Under the pieces are notes generated by a model that had not been told where the DNA came from, ran no database searches, and saw nothing but the letters and a program-made list of their open reading frames with translations. From contig CAWEBQ010000003.1 in NCBI GenBank assembly GCA_963807385.1, positions 894,188-958,187 of the forward strand: a DNA stretch of 64,000 nucleotides, read 5' to 3'. Both the position numbers and the translations under genes were made by a program. Positions 8,492 to 16,533 of this stretch are shown piece by piece (the first letter of the stretch is position 1; every line of letters starts with the position of its first letter). Source of the stretch: JBDTSW01 sp963807385 (GTDB lineage Bacteria > Actinomycetota > Thermoleophilia > Solirubrobacterales > 70-9).

Positions 8492-9496
8492 GTGAGCGAC
8501 CCCGATGCCTACGCCGCCTCCGGCGTCAGCCAGCGCCAGGCTGACGCCGCGGTCGCGGCGCTGGTAGCCCATCTGGGGCGAATCGACACGGGAAAGCCGT
8601 CTCGCGTGGTGGCGCTCCCGGGGCACTACGCCAGCGTCCTGCGCCTGGACGAGACCACGGGCATTGCCTTCGGCACCGACGGCGTCGGAACGAAGATGGT
8701 CCTCGCGGAGCAACTCGATCGGTTCGAGACGATCGGCATCGATTGCATCGCGATGAACGTGAACGACCTGATCTGCGTCGGCGCGGAGCCGATCGCGATG
8801 CTCGACTTCATCCTCTGCTCGACGGCCGACCCGGGCGTGTGCGGCGCGATCGGCGAGGGCCTGCGTAGCGGCGCGGAACGGGCCGGAATCGAGATCCCCG
8901 GCGGCGAGATCGCTCAGGTGGGCGACGTGGTTACCGGGTGGGAGCTCACCGGAAGCGCAATCGGGCTCGTGGATCTGGACGCCATCGTCGCCGGTGACGA
9001 GATCGCGCCTGGCGACGCGCTGATCGGCCTTCCCTCCTCCGGCCTCCATTCCAACGGATACACGCTTGCGCGCAGCGTCCTCGACGCCGTTTCGCTCGAC
9101 GACCAGCGGCTCGGTCTGCCCCTGGGCGAAGTCCTGCTGGAGCCGACCGTCATCTACGTCCGAGCGATTCTCGAGCTCTTGTCCTCCGACGTCGGCGTCC
9201 ACGGGCTCGCCCACATCACCGGCGACGGACTGAACAACCTGCTCCGCCTCTCCCGCCAGGTGGGTTATGAGATCTCCGATCCGCTGCCCGTCCCCCGCGT
9301 GTTCGAGCTGATCGCGGAGCTCGGCAGCGTGGGGACCGAGGAGATGCACGAGGTCTTCAACATGGGCCTGGGCTTCGTCTGCGTGGTGCCTGAGGCCGAC
9401 ACCGCCGCGGCGCTGGAGCTGCTGGACGCGCACCACCCCGGCGCGGCCAGGATCGGGTCGGTCACCGACCGGGTGGCCGAAATCGTCCGCACATAG
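8492..9496 (+). CDS. purM: phosphoribosylformylglycinamidine cyclo-ligase
   Basis: A 334-residue AIR synthetase, the fifth step of de novo purine synthesis (FGAM plus ATP to AIR). Visible family motifs are the GTDGVGTKMVLA nucleotide-binding segment (about 69-80), DCIAMNVNDLICVGAEPIAM (about 89-108), GLPSSGLHSNGYTLAR (about 178-193), AHITGDGLNNLLR and FNMGLGFV near the C-terminus. I chose the GTG at 8492 (VSDPDAYAASGVS) because homology begins there and the upstream in-frame codons look non-coding. The length matches the family. It stands alone, without other pur genes in the window. Confidence 0.93.
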   Translation: MSDPDAYAASGVSQRQADAAVAALVAHLGRIDTGKPSRVVALPGHYASVLRLDETTGIAFGTDGVGTKMVLAEQLDRFETIGIDCIAMNVNDLICVGAEPIAMLDFILCSTADPGVCGAIGEGLRSGAERAGIEIPGGEIAQVGDVVTGWELTGSAIGLVDLDAIVAGDEIAPGDALIGLPSSGLHSNGYTLARSVLDAVSLDDQRLGLPLGEVLLEPTVIYVRAILELLSSDVGVHGLAHITGDGLNNLLRLSRQVGYEISDPLPVPRVFELIAELGSVGTEEMHEVFNMGLGFVCVVPEADTAAALELLDAHHPGAARIGSVTDRVAEIVRT

Positions 9497-9534
9497 TCAT
9501 TGCGGACAGCCCGCGGATGCGCCACCATGGCCCA

Positions 9535-10548
9535 ATGAGCCCCTCCGAGCGCCCGCGACGCCGCATCGTGATCGTGACCTTCGACGGAGTCCAGCCGCTT
9601 GACGCGGTCGGGCCCGCCGAGGTGTTCAACGTGGCCGACAACCTGCACGGCCCCACCGGCTACTCGGTGGATCTGGTCTCGCGCGCCGGCGGCGAGGTTC
9701 GGGCTCCCAGCGGGCTCGGCCTGAGCACGGCGCGGGCGTCCTCTGCGCGGGGGCCGATCGACACGCTGGTGGTGGCCGGCGGCTTTGGCGTCGAGGTCGC
9801 GCGGGCGGACGAGGTCCTGATCGCCTGGCTGAAGCGGGCCGCGAGCCGGGCGCGGCGGGTCACGTCCGTGTGCACCGGGGCGTTCCTGCTGGCCGAGGCC
9901 GGCGTGCTCGACGGCCGCGAGGCCACGACCCACTGGTCCGCGACCCAGCAACTCGCCCGGGCCTACCCGGCGGTTCGGATCCAGGGCGACCGCATCTTCG
10001 TCCGCGACGGCCACGTCTGGACCTCCGCCGGGGTGACCGCAGGGATGGATCTTGCTCTGGCGCTGGTGGAGGACGACCTCGGGCGGGAGGTCTCGCTGCA
10101 GGTCGCGCGCTGGCTGGTGCTGTACTCGAAGCGGCCGGGCGGGCAGGCGCAGTTCAGCGCCAGCCTCCAGCTCCAGCGCGCCCAGGCCGAGCCGCTGCGC
10201 GCGGTACAGGACTGGATCGGCGAGAACCTCGACGCCGACCTCAGCGTGGACGCGATGGCAGGGCGCGCCCAGATGAGCGTGCGGGGATTCGCGCGGGCCT
10301 TCCGGCGTGAGACCGGGGTGACCCCCGCGGCGTACGTGGAGGGCCTGCGCGTCGAGCGGGCTCGCCTCGCCCTCGAGTCCACCGAGGTTCCGGTTGAGGA
10401 GATCGCGCGCTCTTGCGGTTTCGGCACCCCGGAGACGATGCGCCGCGCGTTCGGACGGCGCCTACGGGTGAGCCCGAGCGCCTACCGCACGAGGTTTGGA
10501 AGCTTTGGAGGCCCTACGACCCACAACGCCCGGAGGGCAACCGCATGA
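9535..10548 (+). CDS. GlxA-family transcriptional regulator (DJ-1/PfpI domain plus AraC HTH)
   Basis: About 337 residues. The N-terminal half is a DJ-1/PfpI-like domain (RRIVIVTFDGVQPLDAVGPAEVF, written here only as a pattern start RRIVIVTFDGVQ) with the nucleophile-elbow segment SVCTGAF near residue 109. The C-terminal part (about 220-310) has two AraC-type helix-turn-helix units, including MSVRGFARAFRRETG and IARSCGFGTPETMRRAF. The GlxA family senses small ligands through the amidotransferase-like domain. The ATG at 9535 is preferred to that at 9517, though no strong binding site separates them. It overlaps the following DJ-1 gene by four bases (ATGA), so the two are translationally coupled. 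Confidence 0.88.
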   Translation: MSPSERPRRRIVIVTFDGVQPLDAVGPAEVFNVADNLHGPTGYSVDLVSRAGGEVRAPSGLGLSTARASSARGPIDTLVVAGGFGVEVARADEVLIAWLKRAASRARRVTSVCTGAFLLAEAGVLDGREATTHWSATQQLARAYPAVRIQGDRIFVRDGHVWTSAGVTAGMDLALALVEDDLGREVSLQVARWLVLYSKRPGGQAQFSASLQLQRAQAEPLRAVQDWIGENLDADLSVDAMAGRAQMSVRGFARAFRRETGVTPAAYVEGLRVERARLALESTEVPVEEIARSCGFGTPETMRRAFGRRLRVSPSAYRTRFGSFGGPTTHNARRATA

Positions 10549-11183
10549 AGATCGCCATTCTCATCTTCGACAGGCTCACCGCCCTCGACGCGGTCGGCCC
10601 CTACGAGATCCTCTCCCGCCTGCCGGGAGCCAAGGTGGAGTTCGTGGCCAAGGCGCCGGGGCCCAAGCCGACCGACACCGGCATGCTGAGCCTGGTCGCG
10701 GAGTCCGGGATCGCGGACGTCGACCCGGACGGCGTTGACATCCTGCTGATCCCCGGCGGGGAGGGCAACCGGCCCATGCTCGAGGACGACCAGACGCTCG
10801 ACTGGGTCCGGGCCGTTCACGGCGGGAGCGAATGGACGACCTCGGTGTGCACCGGCGCAATGGTCCTGGGCGCCGCAGGCGTCCTCGACGGGCTCAAGGC
10901 GACCACTCACTGGGCCTACCTGGACCGTCTGGCCCCGTACGGGGCCGAGCCCGTATCGGAGCGGGTGGTGATCGACGGCAAGGTCGTAACAGCCGCCGGC
11001 GTCTCGTCGGGCATCGACATGGCGCTCACGCTGGTTGCCGAGATCGCCGCGCCCGAGGTGGCACAGGCGATCCAACTGGGGATCGAGTACGACCCCGCGC
11101 CGCCCTTCGACTCCGGATCGCCCCTGAAGGCCGATCCCGCGATCGTCGAATTCGTCCGCAACATGGAGCGCCAAACCGCCTGA
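10545..11183 (+). CDS. DJ-1/PfpI family protein
   Basis: A 212-residue single-domain DJ-1/PfpI protein related to the N-terminal half of the regulator just upstream. MKIAILIFDRLTALDAVGPY opens the fold, LLIPGGEGNRP lies near residue 66, and SVCTGAMVLG (about 100) carries the conserved Cys. THWAYLDRL and the AGVSSGIDMAL segment resemble isonitrile-hydratase-like members (InhA type), so hydratase or glyoxalase-like activity is possible but unproven. It starts within the last codon of the upstream gene (ATGA), which suggests that the regulator and enzyme act on related compounds. Confidence 0.85.
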   Translation: MKIAILIFDRLTALDAVGPYEILSRLPGAKVEFVAKAPGPKPTDTGMLSLVAESGIADVDPDGVDILLIPGGEGNRPMLEDDQTLDWVRAVHGGSEWTTSVCTGAMVLGAAGVLDGLKATTHWAYLDRLAPYGAEPVSERVVIDGKVVTAAGVSSGIDMALTLVAEIAAPEVAQAIQLGIEYDPAPPFDSGSPLKADPAIVEFVRNMERQTA

Positions 11184-11203
11184 TCCACGGGCCCAAGGGC
11201 TGC

Positions 11204-11209
11204 TACCTT
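11204..11209 (+). promoter_or_regulatory. -10 element, leaderless start
   Basis: TACCTT ends 7 bases before the ATG at 11217, with no ribosome binding site between; consistent with a leaderless transcript of the small membrane protein gene. Confidence 0.45.
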
Positions 11210-11216
11210 CGAGACC

Positions 11217-11618
11217 ATGAAGGACGGCGTGGCAACCGTTTTCAGGTTTACGGCGGGAGCGGTCGTGGTTGGCCTCCTCGCAGCCGGGATTCCGCTGGCG
11301 TGGGTCTGGGTCGGCTCGCAGGTCCAGGGCGGGACATCGCCCAGCGCGACCGCGATCGCCACGGTGGTCACCGGCTGCATGGCCTCCTACGGCTGCGTCG
11401 CCCTCCTGGCGGCTTGGTTCAAGGGCCGCGACGACGACGTGGCGCGGAAGATCCGGCGCGAGCGCTACGCCTGGAACCGCAGCCTTCGCGACGAGCGCAA
11501 GACGGCGCCCAAGACATCGTTTCTGGAGAACTGCCTGATCGCGACGACGATCGTCGTCGCCCTGGTGGTCACCGTCTGGTTCTTCCTCTACGGGAACCCG
11601 GGCGTTCCGCAGACCTAG
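11217..11618 (+). CDS. small membrane protein of unknown function
   Basis: A 133-residue protein with three hydrophobic segments: about residues 10-33, 42-64 and 100-122. Between the second and third is a highly charged loop (FKGRDDDVARKIRRERYAWN and following). No catalytic motif or known domain is recognisable. It has its own putative -10 box directly upstream and is followed by a kinase gene on the same strand 83 bp later. A role cannot be assigned; the charged cytoplasmic loop between membrane helices is the only notable feature. Confidence 0.65.
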   Translation: MKDGVATVFRFTAGAVVVGLLAAGIPLAWVWVGSQVQGGTSPSATAIATVVTGCMASYGCVALLAAWFKGRDDDVARKIRRERYAWNRSLRDERKTAPKTSFLENCLIATTIVVALVVTVWFFLYGNPGVPQT

Positions 11619-11687
11619 CCACCGCGGACGGCGCGGACCCCGCGTTGCGGCCAACACGCCGATGGCGAGTCCCGCGCCCGCGATCCG

Positions 11688-11693
11688 TAGGAT
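11688..11693 (+). promoter_or_regulatory. -10 element, leaderless start of kinase gene
   Basis: TAGGAT ends 7 bases before the GTG at 11701. This spacing supports 11701 rather than the upstream ATG at 11662 as the translation start. Confidence 0.5.
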
Positions 11694-11700
11694 CGCGCTC

Positions 11701-13213
11701 GTGAGCGCTGAGGGGACATCCGGGTTCTCTAGCCCCATCGGAAGCACGCTGTCGGGGCGGTACCGCCTGCTCTCAAAGCTGGGCAGTGGCGGAATGTCCA
11801 CCGTCTACCTCGCGGAGGACCTGACGCTGGAGCGCTCGGTGGCGGTGAAGGTGATGCACGCCGGCATCTCCGACCAGCCCGACCAGATCGAGCGTTTCCG
11901 CCGCGAGGCCCGCTCGGTGGCCCAGCTCTCCCATCCCAATGTGGTTGCCGTGATCGACGCGGGAGAGGACGCCGGGCATCCCTACATCGTGTTCGAGTAC
12001 GTCGAGGGCGAGACCCTCAAGCAGCGCATCGATCGCCTGCGGCGCCTGCCGGTGGACGAGGCCGCGGCCTACGCGATCGAGATCGGGCGGGGGCTGGCTG
12101 CGGCCCACGCTCGGATGCTCGTGCACCGCGACGTGAAGCCGCAGAACGTGCTGATCGACTCCGAGGGCCGGGCGAAGGTGACGGACTTCGGGATCGCGCT
12201 GTCGCTGGAGAGCGACGGGCTCGACCAAGACGGGGCGCGTGCTCGGCACCACCGACTACGTCTCACCGGAGCAGGCCATGGGGCAAGACGTGGATGCCCG
12301 CTCCGACATCTACTCGCTCGGGATCCTGACCTACGAGATGCTCACCGGTCACCCCCCGTTCCAGGCGGAGACCCTCGTGGGCGTCGCAATGAAGCACGTG
12401 AACGAGCCGATGCCCGATGTGCAGGCGGCGCGTCCCCAGGTCTCGGCGGCGCTCTCCGCCGTGATCGAGCGCGCCACCGACAAGGAGCCCAAGCGCCGGT
12501 ACGCGGACATGGCCGCGATGCTCAGCGACCTCGAGGGCGCCCTTGACGTCGAGGTGACGCGCGCCGGCGGGGCCACGGGCGAGGCCACCACCGTAATCGC
12601 GTCGGTGCCCGAGAAGCGCCGCCTGCTTCCCAGCCGCAAGGTCTCGGTGGCCGGGATCCTGCTCGTGCTCGCGGTCGCGGTGGTGGCGCTGGGCATCGCC
12701 GCGCTCACCGGCGACGACTCGAAGCAGGGTCAGTCAGGGGCGTCCGGCGCCCCGGCCTCCGGGGCCGGGATCGAGCTCGTCGGATCGCAGGACTTCGATC
12801 CGGAGGGCGACGACGCCGAGCATCCCGAGGTCGTCAAGCAGGCCATCGACGGCGACCCGGATACGCCATGGACCACCGAGACCTACACCACCGGTCCCGG
12901 CCTGGACGCGTCCGGCAAATCGGGCGTGGGCCTGATCCTCAGCGCCGCCGAGCCGGTGGCGGCCAGGGAGATGACGATCAGCTCCTCCACGGGCGGTTGG
13001 TCCGCGAAGATCTACGGGGCATCGGAGGGTCCCCCCGACACCCTCGCCGGGTGGGGCTCGCCGATCGGCAAGGTCAGCGACCCAGCGACGACCGAGGTCG
13101 TCACACTCGACGCAACGTCGGAGTCCGAGTTCTTCCTGATCTGGATAACGGACCTCGCCGACAGCGAGGACGGCTTCGTTGTCGAGATCGGCGAGGTCGA
13201 GCTGACGGCTTAG
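11701..13213 (+). pseudogene. receptor-type Ser/Thr protein kinase with discoidin-like outer domain, frameshifted
   Basis: Two overlapping frames encode one Hanks-type kinase of about 503 residues. The first part has the glycine loop GSGGMSTVYLAE, AVKVMH, HRDVKPQNVLI and VTDFGIALS. The frame then shifts at about 12223, where one extra G is the simplest explanation, and continues TKTGRVLGTTDYVSPEQAMG, DIYSLGILTYEMLTG. A membrane helix follows (about residues 320-340, SVAGILLVLAVAVVALGIAA). The outer domain (DFDPEGDDAEHPEVVKQAID then DPDTPW) resembles the discoidin-like modules of actinobacterial MviN and kinase proteins. No PASTA repeats are present. Error versus true mutation cannot be decided here. 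Confidence 0.8.
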
Positions 13214-13214
13214 G

Positions 13215-13631
13215 TCAGAGGCAGTTCGGCTGCTGCTTGTCCGGGAGGAACGAGGACGACGCGTCGTTGTTGAACTCGTCCTGGAACGCCGCGAAGTCCG
13301 GGATGTTGCCTCCGGACTCGACGCAGAACACCTGGCCGCCGCCGTCGATGTTCTCGTAGAGGTAGGAGAGGTGCTTGTACCTGTTCTTCGCCGAGCTCAC
13401 CTTGTCGTTCATCCGGTTGTAGATCCTGTTGGTGATCTCCCCGGTCTTCCTGAGGGTCAGCTTTCGTCCCTGGTAGTTCTTGCCGGCCCACACGCACATC
13501 GCGCCCTTCGGGCACTTCGAGCTGAGCGCGGCGCGCTTCTCGTCGGCCGCGCCGGGTCCCGGCGCGGCGAGAATGGCTACGGCCACTACCCCGACCCCCG
13601 CAATTGCCAACCGCCTGATCACACGCGGCAT
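13215..13631 (-). CDS. secreted peptidase inhibitor family I36-like protein
   Basis: About 138 residues. The ATG at 13631 (MPRVIRRLAIAGVGVVAVAI) gives a signal peptide ending near GAADE. The mature part carries the I36 pattern CPKGAMCVWAGKNYQGRKLT with paired Cys and aromatic residues, then NDKVSSAKNR and a C-terminal Cys pair region. Family I36 is named for a Streptomyces metalloprotease inhibitor, but many members in actinobacteria are uncharacterised secreted beta-gamma-crystallin-like proteins. The gene begins one base after the ddl stop and closes the minus-strand division/cell-wall cluster, converging with the discoidin kinase gene (stops one base apart). Confidence 0.75.
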   Translation of the reverse strand: MPRVIRRLAIAGVGVVAVAILAAPGPGAADEKRAALSSKCPKGAMCVWAGKNYQGRKLTLRKTGEITNRIYNRMNDKVSSAKNRYKHLSYLYENIDGGGQVFCVESGGNIPDFAAFQDEFNNDASSSFLPDKQQPNCL

Positions 13632-13632
13632 C

Positions 13633-14601
13633 CTAGAACTTGAACCGGCGCGAGGCCTCATACCTTTCGAGGGCGAGCTGAACCAGCCTGTCGCAGACCT
13701 CCGGGTAGGGCTTCCCCGACGCCTCGAAGAGCTTTGCGAAGACGCTGGTGGCCGTGAAGCCCGGGAGAGTGTTGATCTCGTTCACGAGCACCTCCCCGTC
13801 CTCGCGAACGAAGAAGTCGCAGCGGGCGAGCCCGGACGCGTCGGCCGCCCGGAAGGCGCGCTTGGCCAGCTCCGTGAGGCGCGCGATCGCCGCGTCACCG
13901 ATCGGGGCGGGGACCACCAACCGCATCCCGCCGTCGGTGTACTTCGCCTCGTAGTCGTACCAGTCCGCGTCGATCGTGATCTGACCGGGGACCGAGACCT
14001 CGAGCTCGTCGTTGCCCATCACCGAGCACTCGACCTCGATGCCTCCGGCGTCCTCCTCGACTATCACGCGCGGGTCGTGCTTCAGCGCGGCCGCCACCGC
14101 GTCGTCGAGTTCGGCCTGCGCGTCCGCGACCTTCGAGATCCCGACGCTGGAACCCAGGCGGGAGGGCTTTACCCAGAGGGGACGGCGCATAGCGGCTACC
14201 ATGTCGAGCCATCCCTCCTCCCCCGCCTCGCAGAACGCCACCTGCGGCAGGCCATGGAACGCGTACAGGCGCTTGAGGATGAGCTTGTCCATCGTGATGG
14301 CCGCCGCCAGAACCCCCGGACCGACATAGGGGACGTCAAGGCACTCGAGCAGCCCCTGAACGGTCCCGTCCTCGCCGAACGGGCCGTGCAGGACCGGGAA
14401 GACGACGTCGGCGCCCAGCAGCCCGGCGCCGGGATCGGCCGAGACCGGCGCGCCGTCGGATGACCAGCGTCCCTCCCGTGAAATGAGCACGGAGACCGCC
14501 TCGTGGCCGGCCGTCCGCAGGCCCTCGGCCACCGAGCGTCCGGACTCGATCGAGACGTCGTGCTCGCTGGAGCGGCCTCCGCTCAGGACCACGACCCTCA
14601 T
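13633..14601 (-). CDS. ddl: D-alanine--D-alanine ligase (copy in the division cluster)
   Basis: A 322-residue ATP-grasp ligase that joins two D-alanines for peptidoglycan. Seen motifs: GGRSSEHDVSIESG at residues 8-21, HGPFGEDGTVQG near 70, VKPSRLGSSVGISK near 144-157, the omega-loop DYEAKY and the metal-binding NEINTLPGFT near the C-terminus. Its ATG overlaps the stop of the PASTA-kinase gene by four bases, so ligase and kinase are translationally coupled. A second, clearly different Ddl is at 53713-54651. The DYEAKY loop is typical of D-Ala-D-Ala rather than D-Ala-D-Lac enzymes. Confidence 0.92.
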   Translation of the reverse strand: MRVVVLSGGRSSEHDVSIESGRSVAEGLRTAGHEAVSVLISREGRWSSDGAPVSADPGAGLLGADVVFPVLHGPFGEDGTVQGLLECLDVPYVGPGVLAAAITMDKLILKRLYAFHGLPQVAFCEAGEEGWLDMVAAMRRPLWVKPSRLGSSVGISKVADAQAELDDAVAAALKHDPRVIVEEDAGGIEVECSVMGNDELEVSVPGQITIDADWYDYEAKYTDGGMRLVVPAPIGDAAIARLTELAKRAFRAADASGLARCDFFVREDGEVLVNEINTLPGFTATSVFAKLFEASGKPYPEVCDRLVQLALERYEASRRFKF

Positions 14602-16526
14602 CGCCCGGCCCGGTCCTTGTGCTTCGGCGTCCCGAGCGGCTCCTCCTCGGGCGGCGGCTCCTCCTGCGGCTCCTCGTAGACCCCGACCACGATCGTCACG
14701 GTGTCGCCCATCTGCACCCTCGTACCGGAGCCGGGCGCCTGGTCGATCACGCGACCGTCCTCCGATTCGTCGTCGGTCGCCTCCTCGTCTATGACCACGT
14801 TCAGGCCGTCGCCGATCAGGTTGGTGCGCGCGGCCGACTCGGTCTGGCCCTCCACGTTGGGAACGATCACCGAGCCGGCGCCCGTGGAGACGATGATCGT
14901 CACCGTGTCCCCCTTTCTGAGCTGGCTGTCAGGCCCGGGGCTCTGGCCGATCACCTCGCCCTCGGGCTGGTCCGCGTCACGCGTGTCGACGTCGATGATG
15001 AAGCCGAGGCGCTTCAGCTCCGACTCGGCCTCGGAGCGCTGAAGCCCGATCACGCTGGGCAGCGTCACGAGGTTCTGCCCGCGCGAGACGAGGAGCGTTA
15101 CGCGGGACTGGCACTCGACCTCGTTGCCGACGCCGGGCTTCGTGCCGATCGCGCGCCCCGGCTTGACCTTCCTCGAGAACGCCTGCCGGCTGCGCACGAG
15201 GAGCTCGGCCCGCTGCAAGCGCTTTGCGGCGTCCGCCTCCGACAGTCCCTGCACCGGTGGAACCGCCACCTGGGCCCCGGTGGAGACCGTGATCTCCACC
15301 GCCGACCCCTCGTCGGCCTCCTTGCCCGCCGCGGGGTTCTGCTCGACCACGGTGTCCGGCTCGTTGCAGCTGGGGGCGGGGCGTACCTGGACCTCGAAAC
15401 CGGCGTCCTCGAGCAGCATCTGGGCGCTGGCCAGGGTCTCCTCGGTCACCTTGGGCACCGGCACCTGCCCCGGCCGGGTGAGCGCGAAGGCGGCGACGCC
15501 GCCGAGGAGCAGCACGATCCCGCCGATGATCAGCGCCCGCTTGCGGGTCATCCAGCCGCCGTTCTCCCCGGCCTTCGCCTCCTCCTGCTCGGCCATCATC
15601 GCCGCCGCGGCGGGGTCGGGGCCCATGGTGGCCGCAACCGCCGCGCCCAGGCCGGCGGCTGCGGCGACCGCGCCGTAGGCGTCCGTCTCCCCGATCGAGT
15701 TTGGGTCGGCCTCGGCGGCGTCGAGGGCACGCGAGAACTCGTCCGCGGTTGCGAAGCGATTGGCCGTGTCCTTGGCCAGGGCCTTCAGCACCACGGAGTC
15801 CAGCGCCGGGCTGACGTTCGGGTTGAGCTGGGACGGGGGCCTGGGCTGCTCGGAGACCTGCTTGAGGGCGATCGTCACCGCGCTCTCGCCGTCGAACGGC
15901 ACCCCTCCGGTCAGCGCCTCGTAGAGGATCACGCCGGTCGAGTAGAGGTCGGAGGGGCCGTTCACCTCCAGCCCCTGCGCCTGCTCTGGCGACAGGTAAT
16001 GCGCCGTCCCCAGCACCGACCCGGTCTGCGTGATCTCCGAGGGGCCCGCGCGGGCGATGCCGAAGTCCGTAACGCGGGCGCGGCCCTCCGCGTCCACCAG
16101 GACATTGCCCGGCTTCAGGTCGCGATGCACGATCCCGCGCTCGTGAGCGAAGCGGACGCCCGCCAGGATCTGCCGGGTGATCTCCACGGCCTCGCCGACC
16201 GAGAGGCCGCGCTCGATCAGGTCCTTCAGCGCCGCGCCCGCAACGTACTCCATGGCGATGTAGTGGGTCCCCTCCCACTCGCCACGGTCGTAGACCCCGA
16301 CCACGTTCGGGTGCTGGAGGCCGGCGGCCGACTGCGCCTCGCGCTTGAACCGCTCGACGAACTGGGCGTCGGCGACGAAGCGCTCGTGCAGGAACTTCAG
16401 CGCCACCTTGCGGCCCAGGGTGGTGTCGTCGGCCAGCCAGACGTCGGCCATCCCGCCCGACCCCAACCGTGAGATCAGGATGTACCGCCCGCCGTCGACC
16501 TCCTTCCCCGCCTCGAGCCTCGCCAC
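14598..16526 (-). CDS. pknB: PASTA-domain Ser/Thr protein kinase (PknB type)
   Basis: A 642-residue receptor kinase. The kinase domain (about 10-275) shows GSGGMADVWLADD, VALKFLH, HRDLKPGNVLVD, VTDFGIARAG and SPEQAQGLE. A transmembrane helix lies at about 332-352 (ALIIGGIVLLLGGVAAFALT). Four PASTA repeats follow (starts near VPVPKVTEE, VAVPPVQGLS, LVTLPSVIGL and VIVPNVEGQ), which in this family bind peptidoglycan fragments or lipid II. The C-terminus is Pro/Glu-rich. The start is GTG. It lies 7 bp after the PBP gene and overlaps ddl, the classic actinobacterial growth-control arrangement with FtsW, PP2C and FHA proteins. Confidence 0.95.
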   Translation of the reverse strand: MARLEAGKEVDGGRYILISRLGSGGMADVWLADDTTLGRKVALKFLHERFVADAQFVERFKREAQSAAGLQHPNVVGVYDRGEWEGTHYIAMEYVAGAALKDLIERGLSVGEAVEITRQILAGVRFAHERGIVHRDLKPGNVLVDAEGRARVTDFGIARAGPSEITQTGSVLGTAHYLSPEQAQGLEVNGPSDLYSTGVILYEALTGGVPFDGESAVTIALKQVSEQPRPPSQLNPNVSPALDSVVLKALAKDTANRFATADEFSRALDAAEADPNSIGETDAYGAVAAAAGLGAAVAATMGPDPAAAAMMAEQEEAKAGENGGWMTRKRALIIGGIVLLLGGVAAFALTRPGQVPVPKVTEETLASAQMLLEDAGFEVQVRPAPSCNEPDTVVEQNPAAGKEADEGSAVEITVSTGAQVAVPPVQGLSEADAAKRLQRAELLVRSRQAFSRKVKPGRAIGTKPGVGNEVECQSRVTLLVSRGQNLVTLPSVIGLQRSEAESELKRLGFIIDVDTRDADQPEGEVIGQSPGPDSQLRKGDTVTIIVSTGAGSVIVPNVEGQTESAARTNLIGDGLNVVIDEEATDDESEDGRVIDQAPGSGTRVQMGDTVTIVVGVYEEPQEEPPPEEEPLGTPKHKDRAGR

Positions 16527-16533
16527 AGCCGCC

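Noticed and set aside
11662..11700. Upstream ATG start for the discoidin kinase
   Set aside because: The extra residues are not family-like, and TAGGAT placed 7 bases before GTG 11701 fits a leaderless start.
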